Below, piece by piece: positions 50,401 through 64,000 of a stretch of 64,000 nt of DNA (within the stretch, counting starts at the first letter, position 1; every line of letters starts with the position of its first letter). The position numbers and the translations under genes were made by a program. The DNA comes from Isoetes taiwanensis (taxonomy: Eukaryota > Streptophyta > Lycopodiopsida > Isoetales > Isoetaceae): contig JAJEKV010000011.1 of NCBI GenBank assembly GCA_021234155.1, positions 12,687,255 through 12,751,254 on the forward strand. The letters are read 5' to 3'. The notes below the pieces were generated by a model that had not been told where the DNA came from, did not search any database, and worked only from the letters and a program-made list of their open reading frames with translations.

Positions 50401-53400
50401 AAGCCTAGAGTCTTCCATTCTGACGGTAGATGCTATAATGTTCTAGAGCAGCTCTTTGCAGGTGCAAAAAGACAGTCTCTTACAGAAGAATTTAGTACAG
50501 GACCATGGACTTGCCTCCAAGTGCTCGAGCCAGAAAGGCCTTCTGTACTAGTTCCAAATCCTGCCAAGTGACAGGTGATATCATTGGCCCCCTATACTTC
50601 CACTCCATGCAAAAGTACTGGCTCCAACAACACCATGAACAAGTGCGATTGAGGTGACCAGTTGTAAAGCACTGCTTTGTGACAATTGTTTCTACATCAA
50701 TAGAAAGCCTTCCAACCTGTCGTTACCCATTGTTTGATACAAGTATCCTTATATATAGTAGTGGTGAACTCCACTCCTAGGTACTTGTATGTTTGCACCA
50801 CTTTCACATCTTGACCTTCACAAATGAAGCAAGGCAGCCCTTGTTGCCTTGATGATGACAGCGAAAGAACCTTGACTTTGACCAAATTGACCCATATTCT
50901 AGTAGTCTGGCAGGAAGTGCTCAGGGTATCCAGATGCTGTTGCATACTCATCGCGGTGTAGGTTAAGAGATCCATGTCATCTGCATGAATTAGATGCTGA
51001 ATGATATGATGAGAAAGTACCCCCCCCCCCAAAACTTGCACAAGCCAATCCTCAAGCTGATCGGAAACAATGTAGGAGAGATTAGGCAACCTTGGCAGAC
51101 TCAAATACTACTGTTGATACCCTTTCTGAGGGGGGCATTCATGCTAAGCATCTTTCATAGAGCTTGTATATGGCATTTTATAACTCTTGGGGGACTTCCA
51201 ATTGTATCAATCTTTTGCACATTTTCTCCCTAGGGATCGTGTCGAAAGTTTTGGCAAAATTCACAAAGCAGCAATATAGTTTTTGTCATAAAGTCGTATT
51301 TAATTAAAGTGGGACTCATTCCATTCCCATTTTTTTTCGGAACCCTGTTAATTTACACAAAAAGAAGCACCCCGATCCAAAAACTGGCCATAATTGGCAT
51401 TCTTGTCTATTAGTGTGCATCCAAGCTTTTCTTCCAGTTTTCTAGGATAGCGTGTCGACAACAAGAACAATGCAATGCAAACATGCATTAGACCTATCAA
51501 GTTCTAATTGAAAAAGATTCTTAGTTGAACATTTTGGCTCTATTTTCTTAGGTGGGTAGACAATAGATCACAAATTCCAACAAAAATTATGCAAATCGTT
51601 TACTTAATCACCCAAAAATACTTGTTTTGAGATACCTTATATTCATAAATGGGCTCATTACAATATATATTACAGTGGGTGAAGAGACCATAGTGGTCGT
51701 ATGGGCACAATCATTACACCCTCTTCACACATGAACCACCTAGTGCAAAGGGCGCGTGGAGCTCTCTCCTAGTCACAGAGCAACTTACAGACGATAGAAA
51801 TTTGTATGAGGAGTTCCTTTATGGGCCACGTGCTTGTATGTCCAAATGATGTCACCACCCTCTTCTCGGCACCTTTCTTTAATGAAATGATCTTTTCATT
51901 GCTCCCAAGCATGTACTATTTGGTCGAGATAAGGACTGCAAGAGACAAAATCAAATTAGTCGAGTGATGCTACATGCAATAAAAATAAAATAAAACATAG
52001 TTCTTAGGGCCATTTTTGAAAAATACAAGCATGAGAAAGGCAGCTCAAAGGGAAAAATGCAGGTTTTAGGGGTCAGAAGGCCTTTCTCGACTCGCGAGTC
52101 GAGAAAGGCAGCTCAAAGCGAAAAATGCAAGTTTTTCGAGAAAGGCAGCTCAAAGCGAAAAACGCAGGTTTTATGGGTCAGAAGGCCTTTCTCGACTCGC
52201 GAGTCGAAAAGGCAACAAAGCTTAAAAACGCAGTTTTATGGGTGAGAGGGCCTTTCGACTCACGAAGTCGAAAGGCGTACCAAAGCTTAAAAATCACAGG
52301 TTTTATGGGTCGGGAGGCTTTCTCGACTTCATGAAGTCGAAAGGCGTACCAAAGCGAAACGCAGGTTTTATGGAGTCGGAAGGCCTTTCACTTCGTGAGT
52401 CGAGAAAGGCGCCCAAAGCGCAGAAACGCGAGGTTTATGGGTCGAAGGCCTTCGCGCTTTCTCGACTCACCAAAAGCGAAAATGCAGTTTGAGGGCCTTT
52501 CTCGACTCGCAAGTCAAAAAAGGCAACTCAGAGTAAAAAAAGGGCAATTTCAAAGCTCAGAGTCCGAGAAGGTAAAAAATGAATAACCTTCAAACATCCT
52601 ATGTATTTTCTATGAAAAAATACCCTCCCCATAAATTTCCTACGTATTTTCCATAAAAAATAGACCCTCCCCATGTATTATCTAATGGACACATATCCAA
52701 TGGACCCTGCCCCTTTCTAATGGACCATACCATATAGCTATATGAATAGGGGACCATTGGGCTCATATTTAGCTATGTAAAGAGTAATGCCTAATGCACA
52801 TGTAAATAGCAACATATGTACCTATAATGCACATTATAACCTACTGTGCATTAAATCTATTAATAAGCATTAGACCTATATAGCATTAGACCTATATATT
52901 AATATGTATTTGTCCCCATTTTGTGTCTTGAACCTTCAAAATGGGTTACACAAGGTGTAAATTATATCATGATCTTCGCAAAGTTAAATTTTTACCTTAG
53001 AATAAGAATATATGCCTAGAAAACGTGCACCATGGCAACATAATGTTTAACGTGTGAACATAGTAGCACACACATGAAAAGAGGAAATTGGGACACGTCA
53101 AAATATAATCCTATATTATTAGCATTTATTTTACACTTTCTTTTTCAACGTATTATTTTACCCTTTTTTTCTAATACCACGCCTTTTTTTCCCGCCCATG
53201 CTTGAATTTTAAAATCATTTATTTTACGCTTTCTTTTTCAACGTATTATTTTACCCCTTTTTTTCTAATACCCCGCCTTTTTTTCCCGCCCATGGTTGAA
53301 TTTTAAACTTTGGTACATACCTTTGAGACAGAAGTTCCTTTTGTACCACTTGGAAGAAGCTCCCCAACGCCATAGCTCCCACCGGCATATAGTCAGTCAT

Positions 53401-56400
53401 CCTCAAAACCGAGCAGGAAGGCAATCGAGCATTCCTTTCTTAATCGACCATTCTGCTCTGTTTCAAGAACGTACCTTACAGAGGTCTAGCTATGGCGGCC
53501 TCGACGAAAATGTTGATGTCACTAATCGGAGCCTGCATTTTGAGCCGAAGTTCATGGGGATCCGAAGTTCATGGGGATCCGAAGTTCGATCCGAAGGCGC
53601 ATTTTTTCCACGACAAGGACAAAGGCTGAAAAGGGGGATACGAGCATGGTTATGGCGGAGGGCCGGGCTATGGAGGAGGAAAGGGATACGGAGGAGGCGG
53701 TGGCTATGGAGGAGGTCCTGGCTATGGAGGATCAAGCGGTGGAGGCTATGGAGGACGCTTTTGCACTATGCTGCAGGCAATGGACAAGTAAAGGTAATAA
53801 AATCTCTATTGGCTAACGGTGCAGAGAAGAACGCATTTCAGTTTACCAAAGCCATTTCAATCTTCTGGAATTACAGAAGCTATTGTGATAGAAGCCTGGT
53901 TGCAGACACCAAAATAAGAAGCTATTGTGGTAGAAGCCCAGTTGCAGACACCAAAATAAGAGCAAAGGAACAGAGCACGTCAAGAAATAGGGGATTGATT
54001 TGAGCCGGATTTGGATCTTCATGCAGCAGAATCAAGAAATATCGTATTGAGGGTGGGTCGGAATCATCACAGGAACGCATGTGCCCAGCCCAGCTCTTTG
54101 ATTTTGGGCCTATGCCCCAGCTCTGCCATGCCGCCCACGACTCCATGCTGGAACAGAGCCTCTGTTATTTTGAACAGAGCCTTTGAACAGAGACTCCATG
54201 CCGCCCACGAATCCATGCCCTTGATTATGGCTGCTTTCTTGAGAATCCGGCCGCTCCCTTATCTCTTATCTGCTAAAACTTCAAAGCTCACGAATACGAG
54301 GAGCAGCACTGCTTCGGTCGCTCCCTTATCTCTTATCTGCCAGAAATTCAAAGGTGCTCCGGTTGCTCCCTTATCTGCTAAAATTTCAAAGGTTAAAAAA
54401 TAGATAGGTTCTAGACCAGTTTGAGGGCAGTAGTTGTTGCTGTGGTGTTCGTCCTTCTATTGGGGATCTAGGCATTCTCGTCTCAGTAGTCGAGAATGGA
54501 GGCAGTTGTGGTGTTTGTATATGGAGCGATGCCCTTTCACTTTGCTACAAGATGTGGAAATGTGGAAGCAATGAGTATGTTATGTGATTTACCTGTATCC
54601 ACGGCATCAGTATCAGTTCCCTCAGGTTATAAGCATCAACTGTACACTCCATCAAAATTGGAAGCTCCATGAAAATGGTGTTTTCCATCAAAATGGTGTT
54701 TTCCAATTCTCGACTCACTAGTCGAGAAGAGGAGAATGATTTATATTTTTTGGGTTGCCCCTAGGGGGGCAAACGCTTGTTTATGTGGGCTTTTGGCATA
54801 TCCTAGGTATATGCTAGAATATCCCTAGGATATGCTGGTGACTGCTAAAAACTTATGATTGGCTGTAAATGCTAGGTCACTTCTGTTGGTGGGCAGCCGT
54901 TCTCGAAACCGGCTAATCGGAGAGGTATCTTGGGCAGATGGCAAGCATTTTGAGTGTGTGTGCAGGCGCCAGAAGAACCGATCTGGCTTCTACAGTTGTG
55001 TGCAAATTTGCCAAACCTTAAACGGCAAAGGAAAATTTATAGGGTTTCTATTGGATGCCCCGCAAGCGACCACAGAGGGCCACGCGTAGCTGAAAGCTTC
55101 AAAAGTCTGCCATAGCCGGTAAAGAGTTGCGCGGGATCGTTTTGTTTTTGATGGGCGGAGGTATATTTCTAGTTGACATGTTAGAACTTAGTGCTTGTAA
55201 ATTCTTGGACCGAGATGTTTGCACGAATATGCACTATCTCGAAAGTTACACAAATGTAGATTGCTGTTCTTATTTTGACAAATTTAATCTTTAATCTTTG
55301 TCCCCTGTGTTCTAATCAATAAGCCGCCGGAAGCGGGATCGGAAAAATCTGACCAATGGTAATGCTCGTCCGTTATGAAAATATGCTTCTTATCCGGGTG
55401 TTTCTTGGTCTTGTCTTTGCTTATCTAAATTGTGCATGACAGTCTATTCTCTATTCTCTCTGAATTGTGGTTGTTAAATTTTATCCTTATCAAGAGCATA
55501 CACTCAGATATCTCAATCCAAGAAGCCAAAAATACATGTATCTCAATTCGAAAAGCCAAAAATATTTCCGAGTGACTCAAATCCCTATGCATGGTTAGTA
55601 ACTGAGATATAGATATTGGGATGAGAGAGTTGGCAGGTATTTCACTTGGGATCTCACCTAATAGCTTGTTTTCATCTTCGTTTAGAAGTAACTCTTTTAG
55701 AGCGGATAACCCCTTCTAGTGCTAGTCCATATGGATCAAAAAGCCCTTTATCAGAAGCCACACAACGTGGAAGTTTTCAACATTATTGCGTGCTTTAGAG
55801 TCACACTGCAAAGCTAAAGAAAAATAATAACAATAATCTTTTCATTTCTCCGCTTCACGAAAATGTGTACATTCTAGTTAAATGGGCGGTAGTAGATATG
55901 GCCTTTCTCTTCTAAGCGTGTTTTCATTTTCAATTAATTTTCCAAATTACAGTTAGGGCAGTGATAATGCAGCTTGTGTGTCTTTGCCAGAGTTGGACAG
56001 ATCCAATAACAAATCAGCTCTTGTAAGTCTCCTTCAATTAGTACATTAAGCTTTTTTCAAACTCCAAGTTATTGCATGTTTTGATAATGCACTTGTGCGA
56101 TTGCTTGGATTTCAAACTCCATGTTATCATAGGCTATTCAATTGTGTGCTTGCGCTTACGATCTACATCCAAAGAGCAAATGCAATCTTTTGTCTTTATG
56201 CTCATGATATTTTAGGTCTCATTATGTGAATTTAAGACAATGTTCATAACTTTAAGGCATATTGATGCTTTTTAAAGGTGGTTGTATGAAATTTTAACAA
56301 CATTTTGACATAACTTCACAAGGCAAATTGCTGATTCTAAGGATTGTTGACTGTTCCTAATTTGTTGCATTATCATAGTTGCGACCTTGAATGGCCACCC

Positions 56401-59400
56401 CGGTTTCCTATGGAGGTCGCCTTGGTCTTGGTGGTACTAGTACCCCCACTAGTTTGACATAAGTTTAGGTGAGTGCCGAATTGGCAATTGACATGACTTA
56501 CCATGTAAATCATCCCACCGGGCATGTTTGCATGTGGCATGCATAGCCATTGAGATGGATATATGGCTTGCAATTTTATGTAACACCTAAAGTGGCATCA
56601 TGTTGATGAATCTTGATAGTCTTGGTTGCACTTCTTGGGCATCCGATCAAGCGCCCCATGTATACCGAGATGATTTGCCCAACTTTGCCAATGTTGTCCG
56701 ATAGATCGATCATAAAAGTAGAATAAATTGCGCTTATATGCAACTTTCACAATGTCGATTAGCGGAGGTTTCCAATATATTAATCAACGGAGATATAGAA
56801 CATAGCTTTTACTTGTTTTATTTGAAATGGGGATTCTCTAGGAATTTGTGTGGCATACCGAGTTCATCTATATAAAGCTAATGGTATTTCAATATTACAT
56901 CCGTTTTCAATTCGTGTTCTCTGGCGGGATAACTTATCATTCACAGAAGCTAGACAAAGATAACTACTGCAACCAAGCAGCAGAAGTGTCAATTTACCAA
57001 AAATGAATAATAATCTTTTGACTGAGAAGCTCCATGGTCTCTCAAGGCCCAAAGAGAGCTTGATTAATACATTACATTACATTACATTACATTACATTAC
57101 ATTACATTACATTACATTATTTGAGACTACAGGCTACATCTCTTTTGGTACAGATGATGTTCCATTGGAATATGGCATCAAACCTCGTAAGTTACTCAAG
57201 AATTTATAATTTATAATTTTTAGTTAATTGTTGTTATAGGCAGCTAAGTTGTGTTTATACAAAGAATCCGGTCTCGCTCATAGTGGAAAGCGATGCTTAT
57301 CGCTCCCCGAAAGCCTGGGAAGACAATTGAGGTCTATTTCCAGAAAGAACACCCATGGATTTCTGATGTAAGTTTGCCAAACTCTTATTCTAGTATTTAT
57401 TTTACCTTGAGCATGGTACCATACTTGCATGCAGTATGGTACTGGGAGATGGGCTTAAAACGACATTGTAATTTACAGTTGATTTCATACATCAAGCAAG
57501 GTATTAATATTATTATAGAACTATTGCCCAAAGCATGGCACGGTTAGAAATTTAAAGTGTTAAACCTAACTTCATCATGGTAATTCAGGGGGATCTTTAC
57601 GTTGGCCGCACCAAATATGCGGAATTACAAGATCAAAGATACAAAGGTTTTATGGACTCAGATTTTTCTAGGCGTGATGAATTTAGCAACACAATTAGAT
57701 CGAAAGCGAAAGATCGTGAAATGCTCAAGGTAACATACCTATTTCTTTTCATTCAAAATTTTTAGTAGAAATTCTATGAATCTGATTGGAACCTACCCGG
57801 ATGGCCATTTTAGCCGGAAGATAAGCATACTAAAAGGACCCCGCAATCAATCCCCTCGAGGCGGACTTGGCATTAGTCTGGCGAACCTCCACATCGTACC
57901 GGGGTATAGGTTGCCAACTCATGCTCTTACACTCCCATTGTCCTTTTATGGTAGGCCAGGCTAAGCTATAGTCTTTCTCTTGTATGGGCATGAATTTACG
58001 TGGTTTATTTGTTTGCGGTTTGATGGACCAAAATACCTATATGATATAGGTAAACCGTGTCTTGCCGTTACACCTCAATCGCACTAAATGTCATCCACGA
58101 AACATATTATCGCAACCATAGAGCAAAACATACAAGATACAAGTAATCCGGATATTGAGAAGGTGCAACATCTAACTTTTCGTTGCTTTTTTTCACTATT
58201 ATTCGATGTTATCAATAAACAACAAGTATTAATTTTCGTGGATCACGGTGGTTATCGCGACCGCTTCAAATGAAATTGGGAGGATCGCAAAGGCTTACAA
58301 CTATGCAAAGCCAAAGACATGCAAGGAAACCAATTATTAGGGATACATTCTATAGGAGCCGAAAAATTTTCTTCCCTTCAAAAACAAAAACGGCCAGAAA
58401 TCAAGCTCGGCTCAATTGATCATTTATAAAACGGAACATTGATTGCATGATTGTAACAAGAAAATATCAAAGAACAAGTAAATGAAATGTCATGGACAGA
58501 TCCTGGGTCAATGGAGCAAGTATCATCCATCAATAGTCGAACTATTAACCAAAATTAGATTAGTAGCTTCTAAAGTACTAGGAAAACGCTTGTAGTTGAT
58601 GGGCCTTGTATCTATGCTTTAATGTTTAGAGGTGGTATAAAAAATTGATTTTGGAGACGAATAATGCTCTCATTGTCTCATCATCGGGGTCATAAGCATG
58701 CAATATTTTCATTTGGTATTTGTGGGAGGCTTTTTTGGCATGGTTAGGTCAAGATTTTGGTTGTGTATTATATGCAAAATTGTATATAAACTGTATATTT
58801 TGACTGATTTGAGCAGCTTGTTGGCTGTTAATGGTAGATATTCCAATGGGAAAACTACTAAAATACCCCTATGGGTTTGTGTAATTATCAAAATACCCTT
58901 ATGAGTTTCAAAATTACCAAAATGCCCTTGTGTATAGTAGGTGTGTAGGGGCATTTTGGTAATTTTAAAACTCATAAGGGCATTTTGGTAATTACACAAA
59001 CTTATAAGGGTAGTTTGGTAGTTTTGGGTATGCTTTTTTTTTTTTTTTTTTTTCGTTCTTGTGCATGAGGATAGAAGCAATCGAATGCGCACATGGGCAC
59101 CTGTATTGGACAGGCAGCTCTGGATGGCATGCCCTTCTTGTTGGTTTGCATGACCCTCGAGAGGAGGAGGTTGACCTCCCTTAACCACATGCCCGAGCAA
59201 GTTTAGCTCTGTGATTCTCTGTTTTGATCCTGTATTAGAGAAGGCTTTGAGCTCATTTTTTATTGGGTGGTTTTTTTTGGGTTGGCCCTAAGGGGCAAAC
59301 CCTCGTTTATGTGAGTACGTGGGCATATCCAGGTATATGCCGGCATATGCCTAGCATATGCTGGTGACTGCTCCAAACTGGCTGCTGCCTGTAAACTCTC

Positions 59401-62400
59401 GGTCATCCAGCCCCATTCCTTCGCAGGCGTGCGCCAAGCTCGACCCTTCTTCTCCGTGGTTTAAGATCATGCCGTTGCTGATTTCCTGAGGGACAGTGAT
59501 AGACAATCGTTTTTCTCCCATGATTCTTGGCGTTACAATTTTGTTTGAGCATTTTTTTCCTCTTCCTCCATTTTTCAGCCGATCTCTCAGCCCAGATGTC
59601 TTACGTTTTGCATTCAACTAAATCGGAGGGAGTTTGATGCGGAAGCAATCGCTGGGCTTATCTTTATACGACATAGGAGCTAGCATCCATTCTGGTAAAA
59701 TGCTTTTTTAAACTGTTTGCTGTTCTGTATTACCTTGCTTCGACCTCTTCTTACTTGGTGTTTTGTCATCGATTTGATCTCTGGAGCAGGTTAAAGACCC
59801 ACAAAGCTAGAGCTTAAGAGTTTTGAAAGCAACCTGCGAAGCTAACCCATCTGCTGCATCGCAAGAATTTATGATTCGCCATAGCTGCCCATCTGGCAAC
59901 AACGATGCTCATATCCGAGCCACAAAAATAGAAGCCTATGATCTGATAGAGTTTTTGCTGTGTGTTCATATCTTAACAAGATGCACAGAAGCAGCCTTCT
60001 CACAGAGAAACATCATGTGTGGCGGCACTCTTTCCTTGGAAGGTAAGGCTTTAAGATGCTTTGGATGATGCACATATTTATGATTTTTTCTTCTACCTAT
60101 TGGACGTTTTTAGGTTTATCGCTTCTTATTTCGGGTCTGCACAAACATAGGCTTTAAACTCGCATGCAACCTCACACAGAAGCTCCAAATTGGTCGCAGC
60201 AATAGGCTTTGGATTTGTGATTTGCTATCTCCAATCCATGTGCACCGACGCTCTTGCTCCACATAGGTACTCCCAAATTCTCTTTTGTGATCTAATGCAG
60301 AGTCATAAATCTATGTCATATCGAATGAATAAAGGAGAGAAATCTCATTGCAAGATGAAGAGTTGCGTAATTCTCAGCTTTAGATCCAGAGTGTTCTCTG
60401 TGTTTTTGTCTATTTGGTAACTCCTATTGCTTGTTGCAGAGACCCATGAATCCTTAACATGGTAGGATTTTAAGATTTTTAAAAGATGATGAAGTTGTAT
60501 CCAGACACTGTGTGCCAGCACTCTTGCTCCACAAAGGTAAGTTGTGTATTATATTTTTACCATTTAGTCATTGGTAGCATGGAAAAGTAGTTCATTCCAA
60601 AACCTGTGTGCCAGTGTTCCTCTACTATAAGGTAAAAATAAGCACTCGGATGTATTGAAGGAATTTTTGCAATCCCTTTACTTAATCGAGTAGACTTCAA
60701 AAACTTGTTGTATTGAGTGCCATAATTCTCTTATTATACAGGAGAACTACCTTGGTGAAATGCATTATTTTCTTATGTAGATGAAGGGAGATGTAAGAGT
60801 AATATTCATTTCTTAATTAATCCAGTCTTATACTGTTCATCCCACTAAACCAGGTAAGCAGACTTCCTTCTCCTAGAGATATTGCAGTTTTCTTGACGCA
60901 AGCTGTTTCTTGCATAAGGTGTAATATGCTCGTTTTTCTTGTTATAATGCTAAAGGTCACATGCTTTGTGATGCAGGACATTGTTGACCAGACATTTTTA
61001 GATCTTTCTCAGATCAAACTTCCCTAAGAACAAGCTTGAGCATGAGATGTGACAGGAAAATAAATATATGTTTAATTAGTAGCTTGAATCTTAATTGTGT
61101 ACTATCAAATTGTAGTCCATTTGGAGCTTTGAAAAGCTAATGTGTTGTGTCCCTATTACTGATCCATTTTGGGTTGCAGAAGTAGGAAAAGAAGATTCTA
61201 CAGTATTCAGATATGACACCCAAGTGCTTAGAGCCAGTGTACAGAGTAGTATCCGGCATATAGAGTAGTATATGTTCTGGACCTCATTTGGTTAGGATTG
61301 TATAAACTATTTCTGGTGGAAGTTAATTGATGCCTTTTGTTTATATAGTTCAAGGCATGTTACATGATTATTTCATTGATTTTTGAACAACTTCAGATCT
61401 GTGCAATTGAGGTTCAAGGCAGAGTAATTGTACCTTGTAAAACGTGTAACTTTCAAGCTATTTACAAGCCCACCTCGCTAAGCAATAATGTCCACTAAGT
61501 ATTTTGATACTGAAATGTAAGCATTGCAAATATTTTGTTTGCATGAATTTCATTATTAGAGTCTAAATACCACCTATGCTTAGCTTGTGATACTCTCTCA
61601 AAATCCGCTCATGAAGCAATAGTCTCCACTTAGCATTTGTTAATTGAAATAGAAATACTTGTTTTTGTTGCATGATTCTTATTCATGGTTTAAATGCCAC
61701 CTATATTTATCTTGTGATGATTTTTTAGTCCTCTAGCTACTCAAGTTCCACTCATGAGTTAGTGTTCTCTCAACTCAATGTAAATCTGATACTCTTTGCA
61801 AGCAGCTACATGATATACATTGCATGATATACATTGCATGATATACATTGAGCCTAGGACAAACTCTAATTTTGACATTGGTACTGATTTTAGGGCTCAT
61901 TAAATACTAATGCTAGAGCTCACTCCAATTTTGAGACAAAATTGACTCTAACTATGACTCAATTCACGATTTTAGGGCTCATTAGGACACTTATCAAACA
62001 ATAAAAAATTGGATAAATAACTTACATACTAAAAAACCCTCTAAACCTTTTCCAAAAAAACCCTCCAAAAATTCGCACTCACCTTGTATTTTTGAGACAG
62101 ACCTAGCCCCTACGCCTAGACTATCACACCAACCGTCGACAACTAATTTTTGTGCAAGTGATTACATCTAAAACTTAAGCTATAGGAATTCAACAACACA
62201 TCTGGACAATAAGTTATGGCTCAAGCACTCTTACATCATATTGATACCATTCTTACACCATATCAATGAAATTCTAGATTAGCATTCTTGGTCTTGGCCA
62301 TCCACCGGTCCAAACTTAAACCATAGAAACTGCACCGTACCCCCTGCATCAATGCTCATATATGGCTATGATTCCTATAGGTGCCATATCTAGGTCTTGG

Positions 62401-64000
62401 AACTGTTGTTGATTCTTTACAAGATAAAAACAACAAAATAAAAACCAAGCAAACACACCCTCAGGCCACCCGAGGGCAACCCTCCGTGCGCAGCACCTTG
62501 TTTTATTAGTTATTTATTTAATTAAATTAATTAAATTATTGTATAATTAATTAAATTAATTATTACTTATATTTTGATAATATGTATTTTTAATCTCAAT
62601 AGATACGTTCCCTTACCCCTTCTTCTCCCTTGCCCCTTGCCCCTTGCCCCCTTCCCCTTGCCCCTTGCCCCCGCCCCCCCTTGCCCCTTCTTCTCCCTTG
62701 CCCCTTGCCCCTTCCCCCTTCTTCTCCCTTGCCCCCTTCCCTTGCCCCTCTTCTCCCTAGCCCCTCTTCTCCCCCCTTTCTCACTCCCCGCTTCCCCTTC
62801 CCTCCCCTTTCGATCTCACCTCGCTCAACTTTCTCAACTATTTATTTGAAAATTCTGTAAGAAAATATTATGAACCAGTCCTTGTTATATGATGTGAAAT
62901 TTTGATGTCAATATGAGTCCCATTTTCAGTCCGAGTCCCAGAATTCAAGATTTGTCCCACTTTAATTAAATACGACTTCATATATCTCTGTTGTCTTCTA
63001 TGAAGGTTTGCCCATGCCATCAATTGCTGCCGACAATATCTGCTAAAGGTCTTGCCAACAAGAAATTGATCATGCTTGTATGGTAACTAGCATGCAGTGT
63101 AGATATCCTGCTTTATATATTGGGGCCATTCGGCCGACAATCCAATGTGAGGGTATGCCTTCTAGAAGGGCTCTATTGAATAGACTGCTAAGGATGGGAA
63201 TAATCTGTTGTCCAGCCAATCCATTTTAACAGTTCTGCCTACATGCCATCTAAATCTGCAACCTTGCCATTCACAAGACATTGCAAGCCTTTAGTGACAT
63301 CCCTCTGTTATAACCAGTGCTAGGCCTAGCTGTGTTGGCACCTCACTTTTCACTCTGCTAGGGTCGGAGCTGCATCAAGTATTGCTTCCACTGCTCTTGA
63401 GAGATGTTTCCAGTAAGTTGCATGGGTCTCTATAACACTCTTCTTCAAATAAGTAACAAACACAGAGGCAAAAAGCTAGAAGACGTACAAATCCATGGGT
63501 AGTGGATTCACCTTTAGAAGTTGACACTAATTTGTAATGATTCTTCCAAGAAAAGAGTGCACATGTGTGTGTTAGTTATTGGTAGGAGGGCACAAAGGTG
63601 TGGGAGAGGGTGTCCAAGTTGTCAAGGTGTATCTTTCTTAGTAGATTGTGTATGGTCTTGTACATAATTATTCATAACCCCATAATTCTACAAATGTTCT
63701 TTTACTCAAAGCGAGAAGCTGGAGAATGCATCATATCATATGGAGATTAAAGCTTATTTATTATTATCTTAATAAAAGCTTGAAAGGTAGTATAAAGGGT
63801 ATATACACACAACTCTTATGTATCTATTTATTCTTAGTTACTAATGAATTTCCTATGTTTAAAGAGAAATTTAGAGTACCTATTACATTTTGAATAGAAG
63901 CTTTATGTAGTGAGGAGCTAGTGTTTTATAGAACTATAATAACATTATATCTTTTGGAAACACTACAAGAAGACTTGAAACTAGTGTTTTGTAATATCAT

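Overview
The window looks like intergenic, transposon-dense nuclear DNA from a land plant with a large genome. The plant assignment rests on three things: fragments of plant-type host genes (a CASP Golgi coiled-coil protein, a UDP-glycosyltransferase PSPG box, a glycine-rich secreted protein), plant-type LINEs with a C-terminal zf-RVT cysteine/histidine domain, and tRNA-derived SINEs. The species cannot be named from sequence alone. I see no rRNA, no organelle DNA, no functional tRNA and no intact protein-coding gene. Almost every open frame is a piece of a decayed mobile element or a chance frame.

Layout. 1-8.4 kb: dispersed repeats, including a nested ~3.3-kb inverted-repeat element that carries a minisatellite with heat-shock-element geometry, a tRNA-like SINE head and an array of 20-bp perfect palindromes on a 32-bp pitch. 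8.4-20.6 kb: composite dispersed repeats, several long-TIR MITEs (three related copies at 11.3, 13.0 and 14.9 kb), a UGT fragment, a covarying GC-rich hairpin family, and a tandem array of MITE-like 354-bp units. 20.7-24.7 kb: a nearly complete but broken LINE (endonuclease, reverse transcriptase, zf-RVT) on the minus strand, lodged inside the minisatellite. 25-36 kb: SINEs, a pentanucleotide satellite, a 5'-truncated LINE, and captured gene pieces including CASP exons that still carry an intron. 36.3-39.25 kb: a second long LINE (plus strand). 41-46 kb: a SINE, a MITE, LTR-retrotransposon 3' ends, and a recent 5'-truncated LINE with a perfect 17-bp target-site duplication.

46-64 kb is the most informative part. 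A ~2.1-kb segment of a different LINE family is present twice. Copy A (46.1-48.5 kb) holds a SINE that the other copy lacks. The other copy holds a 364-bp hAT-type MITE with an 8-bp TSD, and is split by an 11,688-bp insertion (51291-62978) with 25-bp perfect terminal inverted repeats and a 4-bp CATA duplication. Each copy serves as the empty site for the other. The 11.7-kb insertion has no recognisable transposase. It carries pieces of host-like genes: a glycine-rich protein frame joined to an ankyrin-repeat frame, and a run of exons with compatible splice phases. It therefore looks like a large non-autonomous, gene-carrying DNA transposon of unassigned superfamily, and it is my leading candidate for something undescribed.
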